Positions 18,472 to 24,984 of a DNA stretch of 25,099 nucleotides are shown in pieces. Source of the DNA: a virus. Location of the stretch: positions 1 through 25,099 of the IMG/VR virus record IMGVR_UViG_3300033981_002502; one strand, written 5' to 3'. Below the pieces are notes generated by a model, which was not told the origin of the DNA, ran no database searches, and saw only the letters and a program-made list of their open reading frames with translations. The stretch's first letter is position 1, and each line of letters opens with the position of its first letter. The translations under genes were made by a program, and so were the position numbers.

Positions 18472-18693
18472 TCATCCCTGGCGCCAAGGAAGCTCGTCAT
18501 CGAGCTCGGTCAGGTAGCTCGGGTGAACGGGGGTCGCGGCATCTCGCAGCAGTAGCGTTGCTATGAAGCTGCGAGATGTAAAGTGAGACTTAATGAGACT
18601 CTTAGCTAGAGCTTTTAGATCTGCTATATTGGTGCACTCATCGACTTGCCGCAGTGCTGCTTCTTGCGCAAAGCTAAAGGCAATGTTGTCCAT
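18472..18693 (-). CDS. Small helical protein, 73 aa
   Basis: The product MDNIAFSFAQEAALRQVDECTNIADLKALAKSLIKSHFTSRSFIATLLLRDAATPVHPSYLTELDDELPWRQG is a helix-turn-helix hairpin with a short tail. I know similar small proteins (FxFAQxAALxxVxxCxxLxDLKxLxxSLIxxHFxxRxFIxxLLL) from cyanobacteria and their phages, of unknown function. The two-helix shape recalls NblA, but the NblA motifs are missing. It opposes its neighbours: its stop is 3 bp from the primase stop and its start is 24 bp from the polymerase start. Confidence 0.75.
   Translation of the reverse strand: MDNIAFSFAQEAALRQVDECTNIADLKALAKSLIKSHFTSRSFIATLLLRDAATPVHPSYLTELDDELPWRQG
18584..18600. promoter_or_regulatory. Direct repeat of TGAGACT upstream of the polymerase gene
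   Basis: TGAGACT occurs at 18584-18590 and again at 18594-18600, a 10-bp step (one DNA turn). It lies just upstream of an extended -10-like TGC-TATATT (18622-18630) on the + strand, about 90 bp before the polymerase ATG. The site is inside the small leftward gene. Confidence 0.45.
18622..18630 (+). promoter_or_regulatory. Possible extended -10 promoter of the polymerase gene
   Basis: TGC followed by TATATT makes an extended -10 motif. The hexamer 17 bp upstream (TTAGCT, 18602-18607) is a weak -35. Transcription would begin near 18637 and give a leader of about 80 nt that overlaps the small leftward gene in antisense. Confidence 0.35.
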
Positions 18694-18717
18694 GCAAACA
18701 CTCGCATTTAACTGAGT

Positions 18718-20667
18718 ATGCCCTCAACTGAATCGCTCGCGCACAAAGAAGCTTTAGATAATGTTGATTTCGACTTTATCCGGGGGCCACAGGCAGCAGC
18801 GTTGCTGGCCCGCAGGGTTTCCGAGCTCGGGGAAGTGACCGGCCCGCTTGGCGTGGATACGGAGACCACCGGCCTTGATCCGCTGGCAAATCGCGTGCGT
18901 CTCATCCAAGTCGCGAGTTGCGACTACGCCTTGGTTGTGGACGTGGAGGCGTGGCGCGAGGACGGCAAGCGTCAGCTTCCGTGGGATGCACCTGGGCTGC
19001 AGCAGCTCAAGGCGCTGCTTGAGGGACCGAAGCACAAAGTGCTGCAGAACGCGGCGTTTGACTTGAACTTCCTTGCTGGGGAGGGCGTCGAGCTCGGGGG
19101 ATCGATCTTCGACACGATGGTGGCCGCCAAGGTGGTCAACAACGGCACAGGAGCCAAGAACGATCTCGGAAGCTTGGTGAACCGAGTGCTGAAGGTGCCG
19201 CTCGACAAGGAGTTGCAGAAGGCGGACTGGAGTGGCGAGATCTCGGATGAGATGGTGCGCTACGCAGCACGAGACGCTGTGTGCCTTCCACGGATGGTGC
19301 CAGCGCTTGTGGAGGCACTGAAAGACTCCGAGGTGTCGCCCTCGGTGACGTTGTGGGACGTCTTTCGGCTGGAGATGATGGCGCTACGTCCGATTGCACG
19401 GATGCAGTGGAACGGGTTTGGGTTCGACGCGGTGGCTGCCGCAGCTCTGCAAGTCTCATTGCAAGACAACGCTGAGACACTTAAGACTGTGTTCCTTGAG
19501 GCCCTGGATGAGGCCATCAAGCGGGAGAACCCGGATGAGCCTGGGGTGTGGCTACCGCGCGATGACGATGGGACGCTGAACACCCGGGAGAAGGACTCAG
19601 GGTCGATTCGCTTAGGGACGAAGCGCTACAAGGGCTTCAATCCGCGCTCGCCGAAGCAGATGGCAGAGCGCTTCGAGCAAGCGGGGATATTGCTGCCGCC
19701 GGATGAGAAGGGGGCACCGAGCCTGGATCAGAACTTGCTGGCGTTTCTGAAAGGTGAGCACGAGCTCGTGGAGATGTACATGCAGTGGAAGGTGGCTGTG
19801 ACTCGCGTGTCTCATATTGAGAAGCTGCTGGAATCGATCGGGCCGGATGGCAGGATTCATGCCGGGTATAGGCAGATGGGTACGGAAACAGGCAGGCTCA
19901 GCTGTTCTTCGCCGAACCTGCAGCAGGTGCCGCGGGAGGCTGAATTTCGCTGTCTTTTCCGAGCTCGGGAGGGCTACTGCTTGGTGGTGGCCGACTTCTC
20001 ACAGGTGGAGCTGCGTGTAGCAGCGGAGCTTTCGGGGGAGGAGCGCATGCTTGCCGCGTACCGTGCTGGTAGGGATCTGCATACGGAAACTGCAGCTTTG
20101 GTAACAGGTAAAAGTGCTGATAGTATTACTAAGAAAGAACGGACATCAGCCAAGCTTTGTAATTTTGGACTTTTGTACGGGGCTGGAGCTGCTACGTTGA
20201 GGAAGCAAGCTGTCGCACAGTATGGTGTGGATATGGCGCTAGAAGAAGCACAGGAGCTAGTTACTGGGTTTAGGGAAGCCTACCCGCAGCTATATAAGTG
20301 GCAAACTGAAGAAGGTAATAAGACAACACGAGCTGTATTTACTAGGTATGGACGGAGGCGCATACTAACAGGGTTTAACGATAAATACACAACTCGTATC
20401 AACACGCAGGTACAAGGTACTGCGGGAGATATTGCTAAGATAGCTCTTGCCATGATATGGAAGCAAATCAACGCAGCCCGGGCAGGCGAAGCGCTGCTTA
20501 TCGCAATGGTGCACGACGAGATCGTCCTCGAGGTCGAAGAGGAGGTGGTAGACAAATGGGCGAAACGCTTAGCAGCTGCCATGGAAGCTGCTGGTTCGGT
20601 GGTTTGTCAGCAGGTACCTATCGTGGCAGAAGCGTCTTTTGGTACTACCTGGGCTGACGCCAAATAG
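18718..20667 (+). CDS. Family A DNA polymerase with 3'-5' exonuclease, 649 aa
   Basis: The proofreading domain is intact: Exo I D47-T-E49 (GVDTETTGLDP), Exo II N111...D115 (NAAFDLNFL), Exo III Y182xxxD186. The polymerase domain has motif A with D426 (ADFSQVELR), motif B RTSAKLCNFGLLYG with Phe483 at the position of E. coli Phe762, and motif C H599-D600-E601. There is no 5'-3' exonuclease domain, as usual for phage enzymes of 600-700 aa. It is the replicative polymerase. From about 20090 to 20460 the codon use becomes AT-richer than before and after. No Shine-Dalgarno is seen before the ATG. Confidence 0.95.
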   Translation: MPSTESLAHKEALDNVDFDFIRGPQAAALLARRVSELGEVTGPLGVDTETTGLDPLANRVRLIQVASCDYALVVDVEAWREDGKRQLPWDAPGLQQLKALLEGPKHKVLQNAAFDLNFLAGEGVELGGSIFDTMVAAKVVNNGTGAKNDLGSLVNRVLKVPLDKELQKADWSGEISDEMVRYAARDAVCLPRMVPALVEALKDSEVSPSVTLWDVFRLEMMALRPIARMQWNGFGFDAVAAAALQVSLQDNAETLKTVFLEALDEAIKRENPDEPGVWLPRDDDGTLNTREKDSGSIRLGTKRYKGFNPRSPKQMAERFEQAGILLPPDEKGAPSLDQNLLAFLKGEHELVEMYMQWKVAVTRVSHIEKLLESIGPDGRIHAGYRQMGTETGRLSCSSPNLQQVPREAEFRCLFRAREGYCLVVADFSQVELRVAAELSGEERMLAAYRAGRDLHTETAALVTGKSADSITKKERTSAKLCNFGLLYGAGAATLRKQAVAQYGVDMALEEAQELVTGFREAYPQLYKWQTEEGNKTTRAVFTRYGRRRILTGFNDKYTTRINTQVQGTAGDIAKIALAMIWKQINAARAGEALLIAMVHDEIVLEVEEEVVDKWAKRLAAAMEAAGSVVCQQVPIVAEASFGTTWADAK

Positions 20668-20708
20668 CGATTTAGGTGTTAGGCTGTGCTTGTAGCGTTT
20701 TTTGACCG

Positions 20709-21098
20709 ATGCTGACTGGACAGGAGCTGCTTTCGTTTGTGAAAGCCAATGCCGACATGGATCAAGCCGAGCTTGCCCGTGAAGCTGGCTATGTGAAGAC
20801 TACAGATAAAGGTACTGAGCGCTTGTTGATCAACAAGCTGCACGAAGCACTGCTTGATGCTAAGGGTGTGAAGCTTAAGACCAGTAAGAAGCCGGGTAAG
20901 ACTGCTCAGTTTATGACCACCGTGCATCGCACTGGGGTTATTCTGGTTGGCAAGACTTATTCTGAGAAGTTCGGTGTAGAGCCTGGCGATGAACTCAAAA
21001 TTGTTATTGAGGATGATGCGATTCGCTTGGTGCCTCAAACAGCTGGATCTAAGCCGGCGGTAACTAAAGTTGGTTCTAACACTGTATCTGCTATCTGA
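20709..21098 (+). CDS. Cyanobacterial-type AbrB (cyAbrB) transcription regulator, 129 aa
   Basis: The N-terminus LTGQELLSFVKANADMDQAELAREAGYVKTTDKGTERLLINKLHEALLDAKGVKL (residues 2-56) matches the lineage-specific cyAbrB layout: LTGxxLLxxVKxxxxxxxxExAxxxGY...G..R......xALLxAKG. The C-terminus GVILVGKTYSEKFGVEPGDELKIVIEDDAIRLV (about 76-108) is the DNA-binding beta part, with the (Y/S)TExxGxxPGDEFxIxL pattern. In cyanobacteria cyAbrB proteins tune carbon/nitrogen metabolism and other global programs, so a phage copy could reset host transcription. It is followed by a 75-aa gene with a one-base overlap (TGATG). Confidence 0.9.
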   Translation: MLTGQELLSFVKANADMDQAELAREAGYVKTTDKGTERLLINKLHEALLDAKGVKLKTSKKPGKTAQFMTTVHRTGVILVGKTYSEKFGVEPGDELKIVIEDDAIRLVPQTAGSKPAVTKVGSNTVSAI

Positions 21099-21325
21099 TG
21101 AACGATTGCGAGCTGCGGTCTCGGTTGTTGGCTCGCTTAAACCGGATTGCAGAGCGTTTACCTAATGGGCTCCTTCATCGTTTGGTGGAGGATGCCCAGT
21201 TTTTTTATGATTGGAACTTAAAGAAAAGAGGTGCTAGGAAATGCAGCCGGGTAGCGCAAGCTAAAGCTAATGTGGCTAAAGCTGAAGAAAACTACTGGCG
21301 TAGCGTGCGCAAGCGTGTTGGGTAG
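21098..21325 (+). CDS. Small basic helical protein, 75 aa
   Basis: The product MNDCELRSRLLARLNRIAERLPNGLLHRLVEDAQFFYDWNLKKRGARKCSRVAQAKANVAKAEENYWRSVRKRVG is basic and helical. A middle block RLPxGLLHRLVEDAxFFYDWNxxKR looks like a conserved module also found at the end of some host regulators. It starts on the stop of the AbrB gene (TGATG), so the two are probably made together. Whether it modulates AbrB is unknown. Confidence 0.7.
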   Translation: MNDCELRSRLLARLNRIAERLPNGLLHRLVEDAQFFYDWNLKKRGARKCSRVAQAKANVAKAEENYWRSVRKRVG

Positions 21326-21349
21326 ACTTTCACTATTCGCTGTCGGTTC

Positions 21350-22504
21350 ATGGCATCACGCAGTCGGAGCTACGCCAATACGTGGGAAGGTGTGGCGCAG
21401 GCGGCTAAAGACGCCGGTGCAAAGTGGGTGCAGCTGGTAGCTGCGCAGTGGGCTTTGGAGTCCGGTTACGGAAAGCACACCAGTGGGCGGCACAACTACT
21501 TCGGGCTGAAGGCTGCGGGATCTCAAGGTGCGACGCATGAGACTCGCGAGTTTGTGGATGGCGAGTGGATCACAATCTCGGCGGAGTTTTTGGACTTTTC
21601 CGACCTCGGGGCATGTGTGAAGTATCTCGTGACTCGGTGGTACAAGGACTGGGACAAGTACGAGGGTGTGGATCGGGCGCCAACGCTTGAGGCGGCAGCG
21701 AAAGAGCTGGTCAAGCAGGGCTACGCCACGGATCCTGATTATGCGAGCAAGCTGCTGCGGCTGGTAGAGGAGAACGGAGCGAAGACGGAAAACCCGGCCA
21801 CGCCTGTGGTGAAGGCAAGTCCGAAGCCGATCTTGTATCGGGTGGAAGCGGTTCAGGCGACGTGGCTCAAGAAGGAGCCGGTTCAGGCCGCCGAGCTCGG
21901 GGAGAAGGAGAAGGTGTACTGCGCCAGGGGTAAGGACTATGCAGTGGTTGCATATTCCGAGTGTGTGGCGGATGCGCATGCGCGGGTGGAGTTGGCAGCC
22001 GGTTCTGGAACGTGGTTCCTGTTTGAGCCGCACTGGCGGAAGGTGGTGGCCGACGCGCCTGGGATGGCCAGCGATGTCGACTGGAGCGATTTTGGGTGCA
22101 TGGTGACGCCGAACCTCAGCGTGGGTGAGATTCTGCAGTGGGATAAGCGGCGGATTCCGGGGTCGGCGTCCTCGGTGCGTACGCGCTTGCTGCGAACGGC
22201 AGCGGAGTTTCAACGGGTGAGGGAGGCGTGGGGTCGGCCGCTGGGGGTGACGAGCTTTTACAGGCCGGAGCCCATCAATGCGCAGGTTGGTGGTGTACCA
22301 GGCTCGCGGCATGTCGCCGGGGAGGCTTTTGATGTCTATCCGGTGGATCGGAGCCTGGAGAGCTTCTACCAGTGGATTCGCAATCGGTGGACGGGCGGGT
22401 TAGGTGACGGACGGAACCGCGGTTTTGTCCACTTAGATACGCGGGATGGAGGTGGTTTCGTACCGGGCGCAGGGGCACGGCCTGCGGCGGAGTGGTTGTA
22501 CTAA
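21350..22504 (+). CDS. Two-domain endolysin: glucosaminidase plus M15 peptidase, 384 aa
   Basis: Residues 8-140 are a FlgJ-like glucosaminidase: VQLVAAQWALESGYGKHTSGRHNYFGLKA with the likely catalytic Glu37, then a helical end ...YATDPDYASKLLRLVEE. Residues about 160-235 form a beta domain typical of cyanobacterial M15 proteins (KEKVYCARGKDYAVVAYSE ... AGSGTWFLFEPHW). The C-terminal D-Ala-D-Ala carboxypeptidase-like domain has TSFYRPEPINAQVGGVPGSRHVAGEAFDVYPV and GFVHLDTR, with zinc ligands H321, D328 and H361. The enzyme can attack both the glycan chain and peptide links of peptidoglycan. No signal peptide is seen, so export would need a holin. Confidence 0.9.
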   Translation: MASRSRSYANTWEGVAQAAKDAGAKWVQLVAAQWALESGYGKHTSGRHNYFGLKAAGSQGATHETREFVDGEWITISAEFLDFSDLGACVKYLVTRWYKDWDKYEGVDRAPTLEAAAKELVKQGYATDPDYASKLLRLVEENGAKTENPATPVVKASPKPILYRVEAVQATWLKKEPVQAAELGEKEKVYCARGKDYAVVAYSECVADAHARVELAAGSGTWFLFEPHWRKVVADAPGMASDVDWSDFGCMVTPNLSVGEILQWDKRRIPGSASSVRTRLLRTAAEFQRVREAWGRPLGVTSFYRPEPINAQVGGVPGSRHVAGEAFDVYPVDRSLESFYQWIRNRWTGGLGDGRNRGFVHLDTRDGGGFVPGAGARPAAEWLY

Positions 22505-22644
22505 TGGATGACCGCACTCGGGAGAACTGGGCGAAGATCAAGGCTGCGCTCGAGCGATCAGGCAAGACCGACTGTGATTTTTACCGGCGTGCGGTTGCGG
22601 TGGTGACGACGGGACGGGACCCGGGCCCTGCGTTTGGGGCTTAA
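22504..22644 (+). CDS. Small hypothetical protein, 46 aa
   Basis: The frame from the ATG at 22504 encodes MDDRTRENWAKIKAALERSGKTDCDFYRRAVAVVTTGRDPGPAFGA, helical and basic. The 'RxxWxxIxxALExxGKTxxxFYxRAxAIxxGxxDP' pattern is one I have seen in small phage ORFs next to lysis genes. Its ATG shares one base with the lysin TAA (TAATG). Its stop overlaps the stop of the convergent 58-aa gene over TTAA. Confidence 0.65.
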   Translation: MDDRTRENWAKIKAALERSGKTDCDFYRRAVAVVTTGRDPGPAFGA

Positions 22645-22817
22645 GGCTTGGGTGTGTAGCCCATCTGCTCGGCGTACATGCGGCTCATGTACTCGTCTTC
22701 GCAGTAGCGGCAGATGCTGTTGAAGCAGGTGCGGTAGTAGGTGGCGCCGTCCTCGGAACAGAGCTGGTCGAGGGTGTAGCCGTCACCGAGGTCGATTGTG
22801 CTAACTAGGGTGCTCAT
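22641..22817 (-). CDS. Small cysteine-containing protein, 58 aa
   Basis: Reading leftward from the ATG at 22817 gives MSTLVSTIDLGDGYTLDQLCSEDGATYYRTCFNSICRYCEDEYMSRMYAEQMGYTPKP. Four cysteines (C20, C31, C36, C39) could bind metal. No family recognised. The start overlaps the stop of the coiled-coil gene as ATGA, and its stop overlaps the convergent gene's stop over the palindrome TTAA. Confidence 0.65.
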   Translation of the reverse strand: MSTLVSTIDLGDGYTLDQLCSEDGATYYRTCFNSICRYCEDEYMSRMYAEQMGYTPKP

Positions 22818-23104
22818 CGCATTTCCAGCTTGATGATGCGCCTGTCGTGTTCTTGGACTTTTTCTTCTAGGTTGGCGAAACGGCCTTCAAAGCGTTCTTG
22901 GTTGTTTAAGATGCGGGTTATTTGACCTTCGAGTTGCTGTAATCTATTGGGGAGTTGTATTACTAGCCAGCTCATGCCGCCGGCGGTGCTGATAATGGCG
23001 GCAGCTAATACGGCGGCGGCAGTCGCTTCCATGACTTGGATGCGGCTGATGCGCTGAGTCTGTGGCCGCGAGTCCTCGGGCGGTGCGGGTGGTGGGGTAG
23101 TCAC
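22814..23104 (-). CDS. Membrane-anchored coiled-coil protein, 96 aa (GTG start)
   Basis: The product has a proline-rich N-terminus, one membrane segment (about residues 28-50, AAAVLAAAIISTAGGMSWLVIQL) and a long heptad-patterned helix (LQQLEGQITRILNNQERFEGRFANLEEKVQEHDRRIIKLEMR). This shape is seen in phage XhlA-like and spanin- or holin-accessory proteins. The GTG at 23104 is the first credible start after an in-frame stop region; 57 bp separate it from the upstream gene. Function is inferred from shape only. Confidence 0.65.
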   Translation of the reverse strand: MTTPPPAPPEDSRPQTQRISRIQVMEATAAAVLAAAIISTAGGMSWLVIQLPNRLQQLEGQITRILNNQERFEGRFANLEEKVQEHDRRIIKLEMR

Positions 23105-23161
23105 GAGGACGGCTGGTAGTCGCTCTGATACTTCAGAGTAGCGATCGTAGGTGGTTGAGGT

Positions 23162-23302
23162 TTATGGCTTGCCTTGGCCTACGCGCTTTTTCTTGCCGCG
23201 ACGGCGAGGGCGAGAGTTTTGGCCATAACCCTGGCTTGTGGTTTTGGGGCGACCTGGTATGTGCTCAAGACGCGCAGTACCTGTTTTAGCTTTAGCTACC
23301 AT
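23162..23302 (-). CDS. Small very basic protein, 46 aa
   Basis: Reading leftward from the ATG at 23302 gives MVAKAKTGTARLEHIPGRPKTTSQGYGQNSRPRRRGKKKRVGQGKP. It contains 'RLExIPGxPKxTSQGxGxxSRPRRRGKKxxxGQGKP', a known pattern of tiny cyanophage ORFs with a highly basic tail that often sit near structural genes. It is probably nucleic-acid-binding. The start lies 11 bp inside the upstream gene. Confidence 0.7.
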   Translation of the reverse strand: MVAKAKTGTARLEHIPGRPKTTSQGYGQNSRPRRRGKKKRVGQGKP

Positions 23303-23537
23303 TGCTTTTTTGGAGTTCTTGTTGGAGGTATTGGCGTAGGGCCTTGTCTGACGGCGTGGGGTTTGTTTTTAGGTCAATTTCAAGTATGCGCAGCTTGAGC
23401 TGCTTGGCGTAGTACTCTTCAAGCTGCTGCTTGACCTCAGCGCTTTTGGCGTAGCGTGTTTCTACAGCAACAGTGGTACCCACAATGGCTGTGAGTACCG
23501 CTATTACTGCACCGCTAGTTACGATCCAGCGTTCCAT
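23292..23537 (-). CDS. Membrane protein with coiled-coil tail, 81 aa
   Basis: The product MERWIVTSGAVIAVLTAIVGTTVAVETRYAKSAEVKQQLEEYYAKQLKLRILEIDLKTNPTPSDKALRQYLQQELQKSNGS has an N-terminal membrane segment (about 5-25) and a helical cytoplasmic or periplasmic tail. The size and shape fit spanin/Rz-like or holin-associated proteins, but no motif proves it. Its ATG shares one base with the stop of the upstream 35-aa gene (TAATG). Confidence 0.65.
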   Translation of the reverse strand: MERWIVTSGAVIAVLTAIVGTTVAVETRYAKSAEVKQQLEEYYAKQLKLRILEIDLKTNPTPSDKALRQYLQQELQKSNGS

Positions 23538-23644
23538 TATTTGTAGCGATCCTGCCAGTCATAGGTGTGGCACCACTGCCACGTCATCAAACCGAGGATT
23601 ATGATGGCGAGCAGCGATGCGCCAAGGGCGACTATTACGCCCAT
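23537..23644 (-). CDS. Tiny membrane protein, 35 aa
   Basis: Reading leftward from the ATG at 23644 gives MGVIVALGASLLAIIILGLMTWQWCHTYDWQDRYK, a single membrane helix (about 3-22) with an aromatic, charged tail. It is of typical holin-accessory size. It overlaps the 105-aa gene by 10 bp and the 81-aa gene by one base. Confidence 0.55.
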   Translation of the reverse strand: MGVIVALGASLLAIIILGLMTWQWCHTYDWQDRYK

Positions 23645-23952
23645 GGCACACCAGCAGCTTTTGTAGGCGCCTGTTGTTCATCAATTTGGGCTTGCAGGGC
23701 GTTCTCGATCTCGGTGATCTTTTCGGGACCGCCCAGCTTGTCCTGCACCCATCCGAGTACAACTTCTTTTGTGAGATCAGCGTAGGGGATCATGGTGGCA
23801 GGATCCGGCTGCTCTAAGCCGACACTGCCATAGGCAGAGCTGCTGTAGATACCATTGCTAGCTGCAATCGTATAATGAACCGTAAAAATTGCACCATCAG
23901 AGGTGTGGCGCTCCATGTTTGCCACATTCCATTCAAATACGGTGTCAGCCAT
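23635..23952 (-). CDS. Conserved cyanophage hypothetical protein, 105 aa
   Basis: The product MADTVFEWNVANMERHTSDGAIFTVHYTIAASNGIYSSSAYGSVGLEQPDPATMIPYADLTKEVVLGWVQDKLGGPEKITEIENALQAQIDEQQAPTKAAGVPW belongs to a family frequent in marine and freshwater cyanophages. Its marks are WNVANxER, SDGxxxTVHYT, YxSSAYGSVGxE, MIPYxDLTxExVxGWV, and IExALxAQIxEQxxPTxAxGVPW. The known family members have no assigned function. It lies 22 bp after the integrase. Confidence 0.85.
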   Translation of the reverse strand: MADTVFEWNVANMERHTSDGAIFTVHYTIAASNGIYSSSAYGSVGLEQPDPATMIPYADLTKEVVLGWVQDKLGGPEKITEIENALQAQIDEQQAPTKAAGVPWA

Positions 23953-23974
23953 GCGTAAGGGAAGCTTTCGCTTC

Positions 23975-24823
23975 TCATAGTACCGGCATTTCGTATTCCT
24001 GGGTGGTGTTGCAGTAATGCTTGAAGATCACCTCGCTGGTATTTCCGGCCCATGCAGCGACTTGAGGTACGGGAATCCCTGCTTCGATCCAGCGGCTGAT
24101 GGCGGTGTGGCGACAGTCGTAGGGACGATATAAGTGTGAGATTAGTTCTACTTGTTTGAGCGGACTCAGCTTTTTACGGAAGTAGCTTTGGAAGGCAAGG
24201 CGATCCCAAGGAAATAAATACTCATCTGTTTGAGGTAAACTAGATAGTATGTCGAGACAGCGTTGGTTAAGTGGTACCCAGCGTTTTTTGTTAGTTTTTG
24301 TACTATTTTTTATTCCATGAGTAAGTGTGTAATTTTGATGGACTAACACACGATTATCTTTAATGTCGTTCCACGTTAGCGCACGGACTTCACCTGTGCG
24401 CATAGCTGTTTGGAGCATAAACTCTGTGTATAAAGCCCAGTTAACGTGCTTGTACGTTTGCTTAGCTTCTAATGCGGCTAGAACAAGTCCTACTTCATTA
24501 CGCGGTATTACTATTATATCTTCATCTTTTTGAGGTGCTTTGGGCATTTTGAAGCTAGCTAACGGGTTACGCGGTATAAGTGCTACGTCTTCCTGCGCAG
24601 CCCAGCGATACATTGTTTTAAGATACATAGCAACACGTCTGGATGTCAGTACTGGCTGTTGACCTAGTACCCAGATCATGATCTCACGAGCTCGGGAAAT
24701 ATCCTGCTGAGGGCAGCGAGCTAGCCATTTAGTAACTTGCTTGTAGTCTGATGTAAGACTTGTCGGGCAAAGCGATATGGCGCGTTCTGTTTGGAAAGCG
24801 ATCCACAGATCGGATAGGAGCAT
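23975..24823 (-). CDS. Tyrosine recombinase / phage integrase, 282 aa
   Basis: This enzyme inserts phage DNA into the host chromosome. The catalytic residues are visible: Arg142 in MLQTAMRTGEVRALTW, Arg238-His239 in YDCRHTAISRWIEAGIPVPQVAAWAGN, and the nucleophile Tyr270 in IFKHYCN. The HxxRH motif reads YDCRH, with Tyr in place of the first His, as in many cyanobacterial integrases. A SAM-like N-terminal core-binding domain spans residues 1-100 or so. The length is at the short end of the family, with no long arm-binding domain. The gene is more AT-rich than the left arm and lies between a candidate att region (24824-24984) and the 105-aa gene. Confidence 0.95.
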   Translation of the reverse strand: MLLSDLWIAFQTERAISLCPTSLTSDYKQVTKWLARCPQQDISRAREIMIWVLGQQPVLTSRRVAMYLKTMYRWAAQEDVALIPRNPLASFKMPKAPQKDEDIIVIPRNEVGLVLAALEAKQTYKHVNWALYTEFMLQTAMRTGEVRALTWNDIKDNRVLVHQNYTLTHGIKNSTKTNKKRWVPLNQRCLDILSSLPQTDEYLFPWDRLAFQSYFRKKLSPLKQVELISHLYRPYDCRHTAISRWIEAGIPVPQVAAWAGNTSEVIFKHYCNTTQEYEMPVL

Positions 24824-24984
24824 GCTGATAGGTTGAGCCAGCGCCTATTGTTGCAGTAAATAAATTAGTACAGTAGTAGGGTAATCCGTACGCTCTATGT
24901 ACGGTAAATACAGCTTGGTAGCGTCAAAGACTGCGATGGCTCAGTTGTTGATACTGAGCCAGGCAGACGAGAGAAGGGGACTCG
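24824..24984. other. Non-coding gap upstream of the integrase
   Basis: AT-rich 161-bp stretch that could contain the attachment site, since phage attP usually lies beside the integrase gene. It holds a perfect 8-bp stem TGGCTCAG/CTGAGCCA (24937-24961). I see no tRNA fragment long enough to name the attachment target. Confidence 0.4.
24937..24961. repeat. 8-bp inverted repeat near the integrase
   Basis: TGGCTCAG and CTGAGCCA, separated by nine bases, form a perfect stem. Downstream of the partial leftward gene at 24985 it may be its terminator, although the T-run is poor. A second stem GTCACC/GGTGAC (24984-25001) follows. Confidence 0.5.

Noticed and set aside
18472-18693. NblA (phycobilisome degradation protein) for the 73-aa gene
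   Set aside because: The two-helix shape is similar, but the NblA motifs in the second helix (EQAxxxLxxLxxQMMxxxxxY) are absent.
24935-24961. GGCTCAGTTG, resembling the D-arm of a tRNA
   Set aside because: It is one arm of a perfect palindrome and no anticodon or T-arm follows at the right distance.
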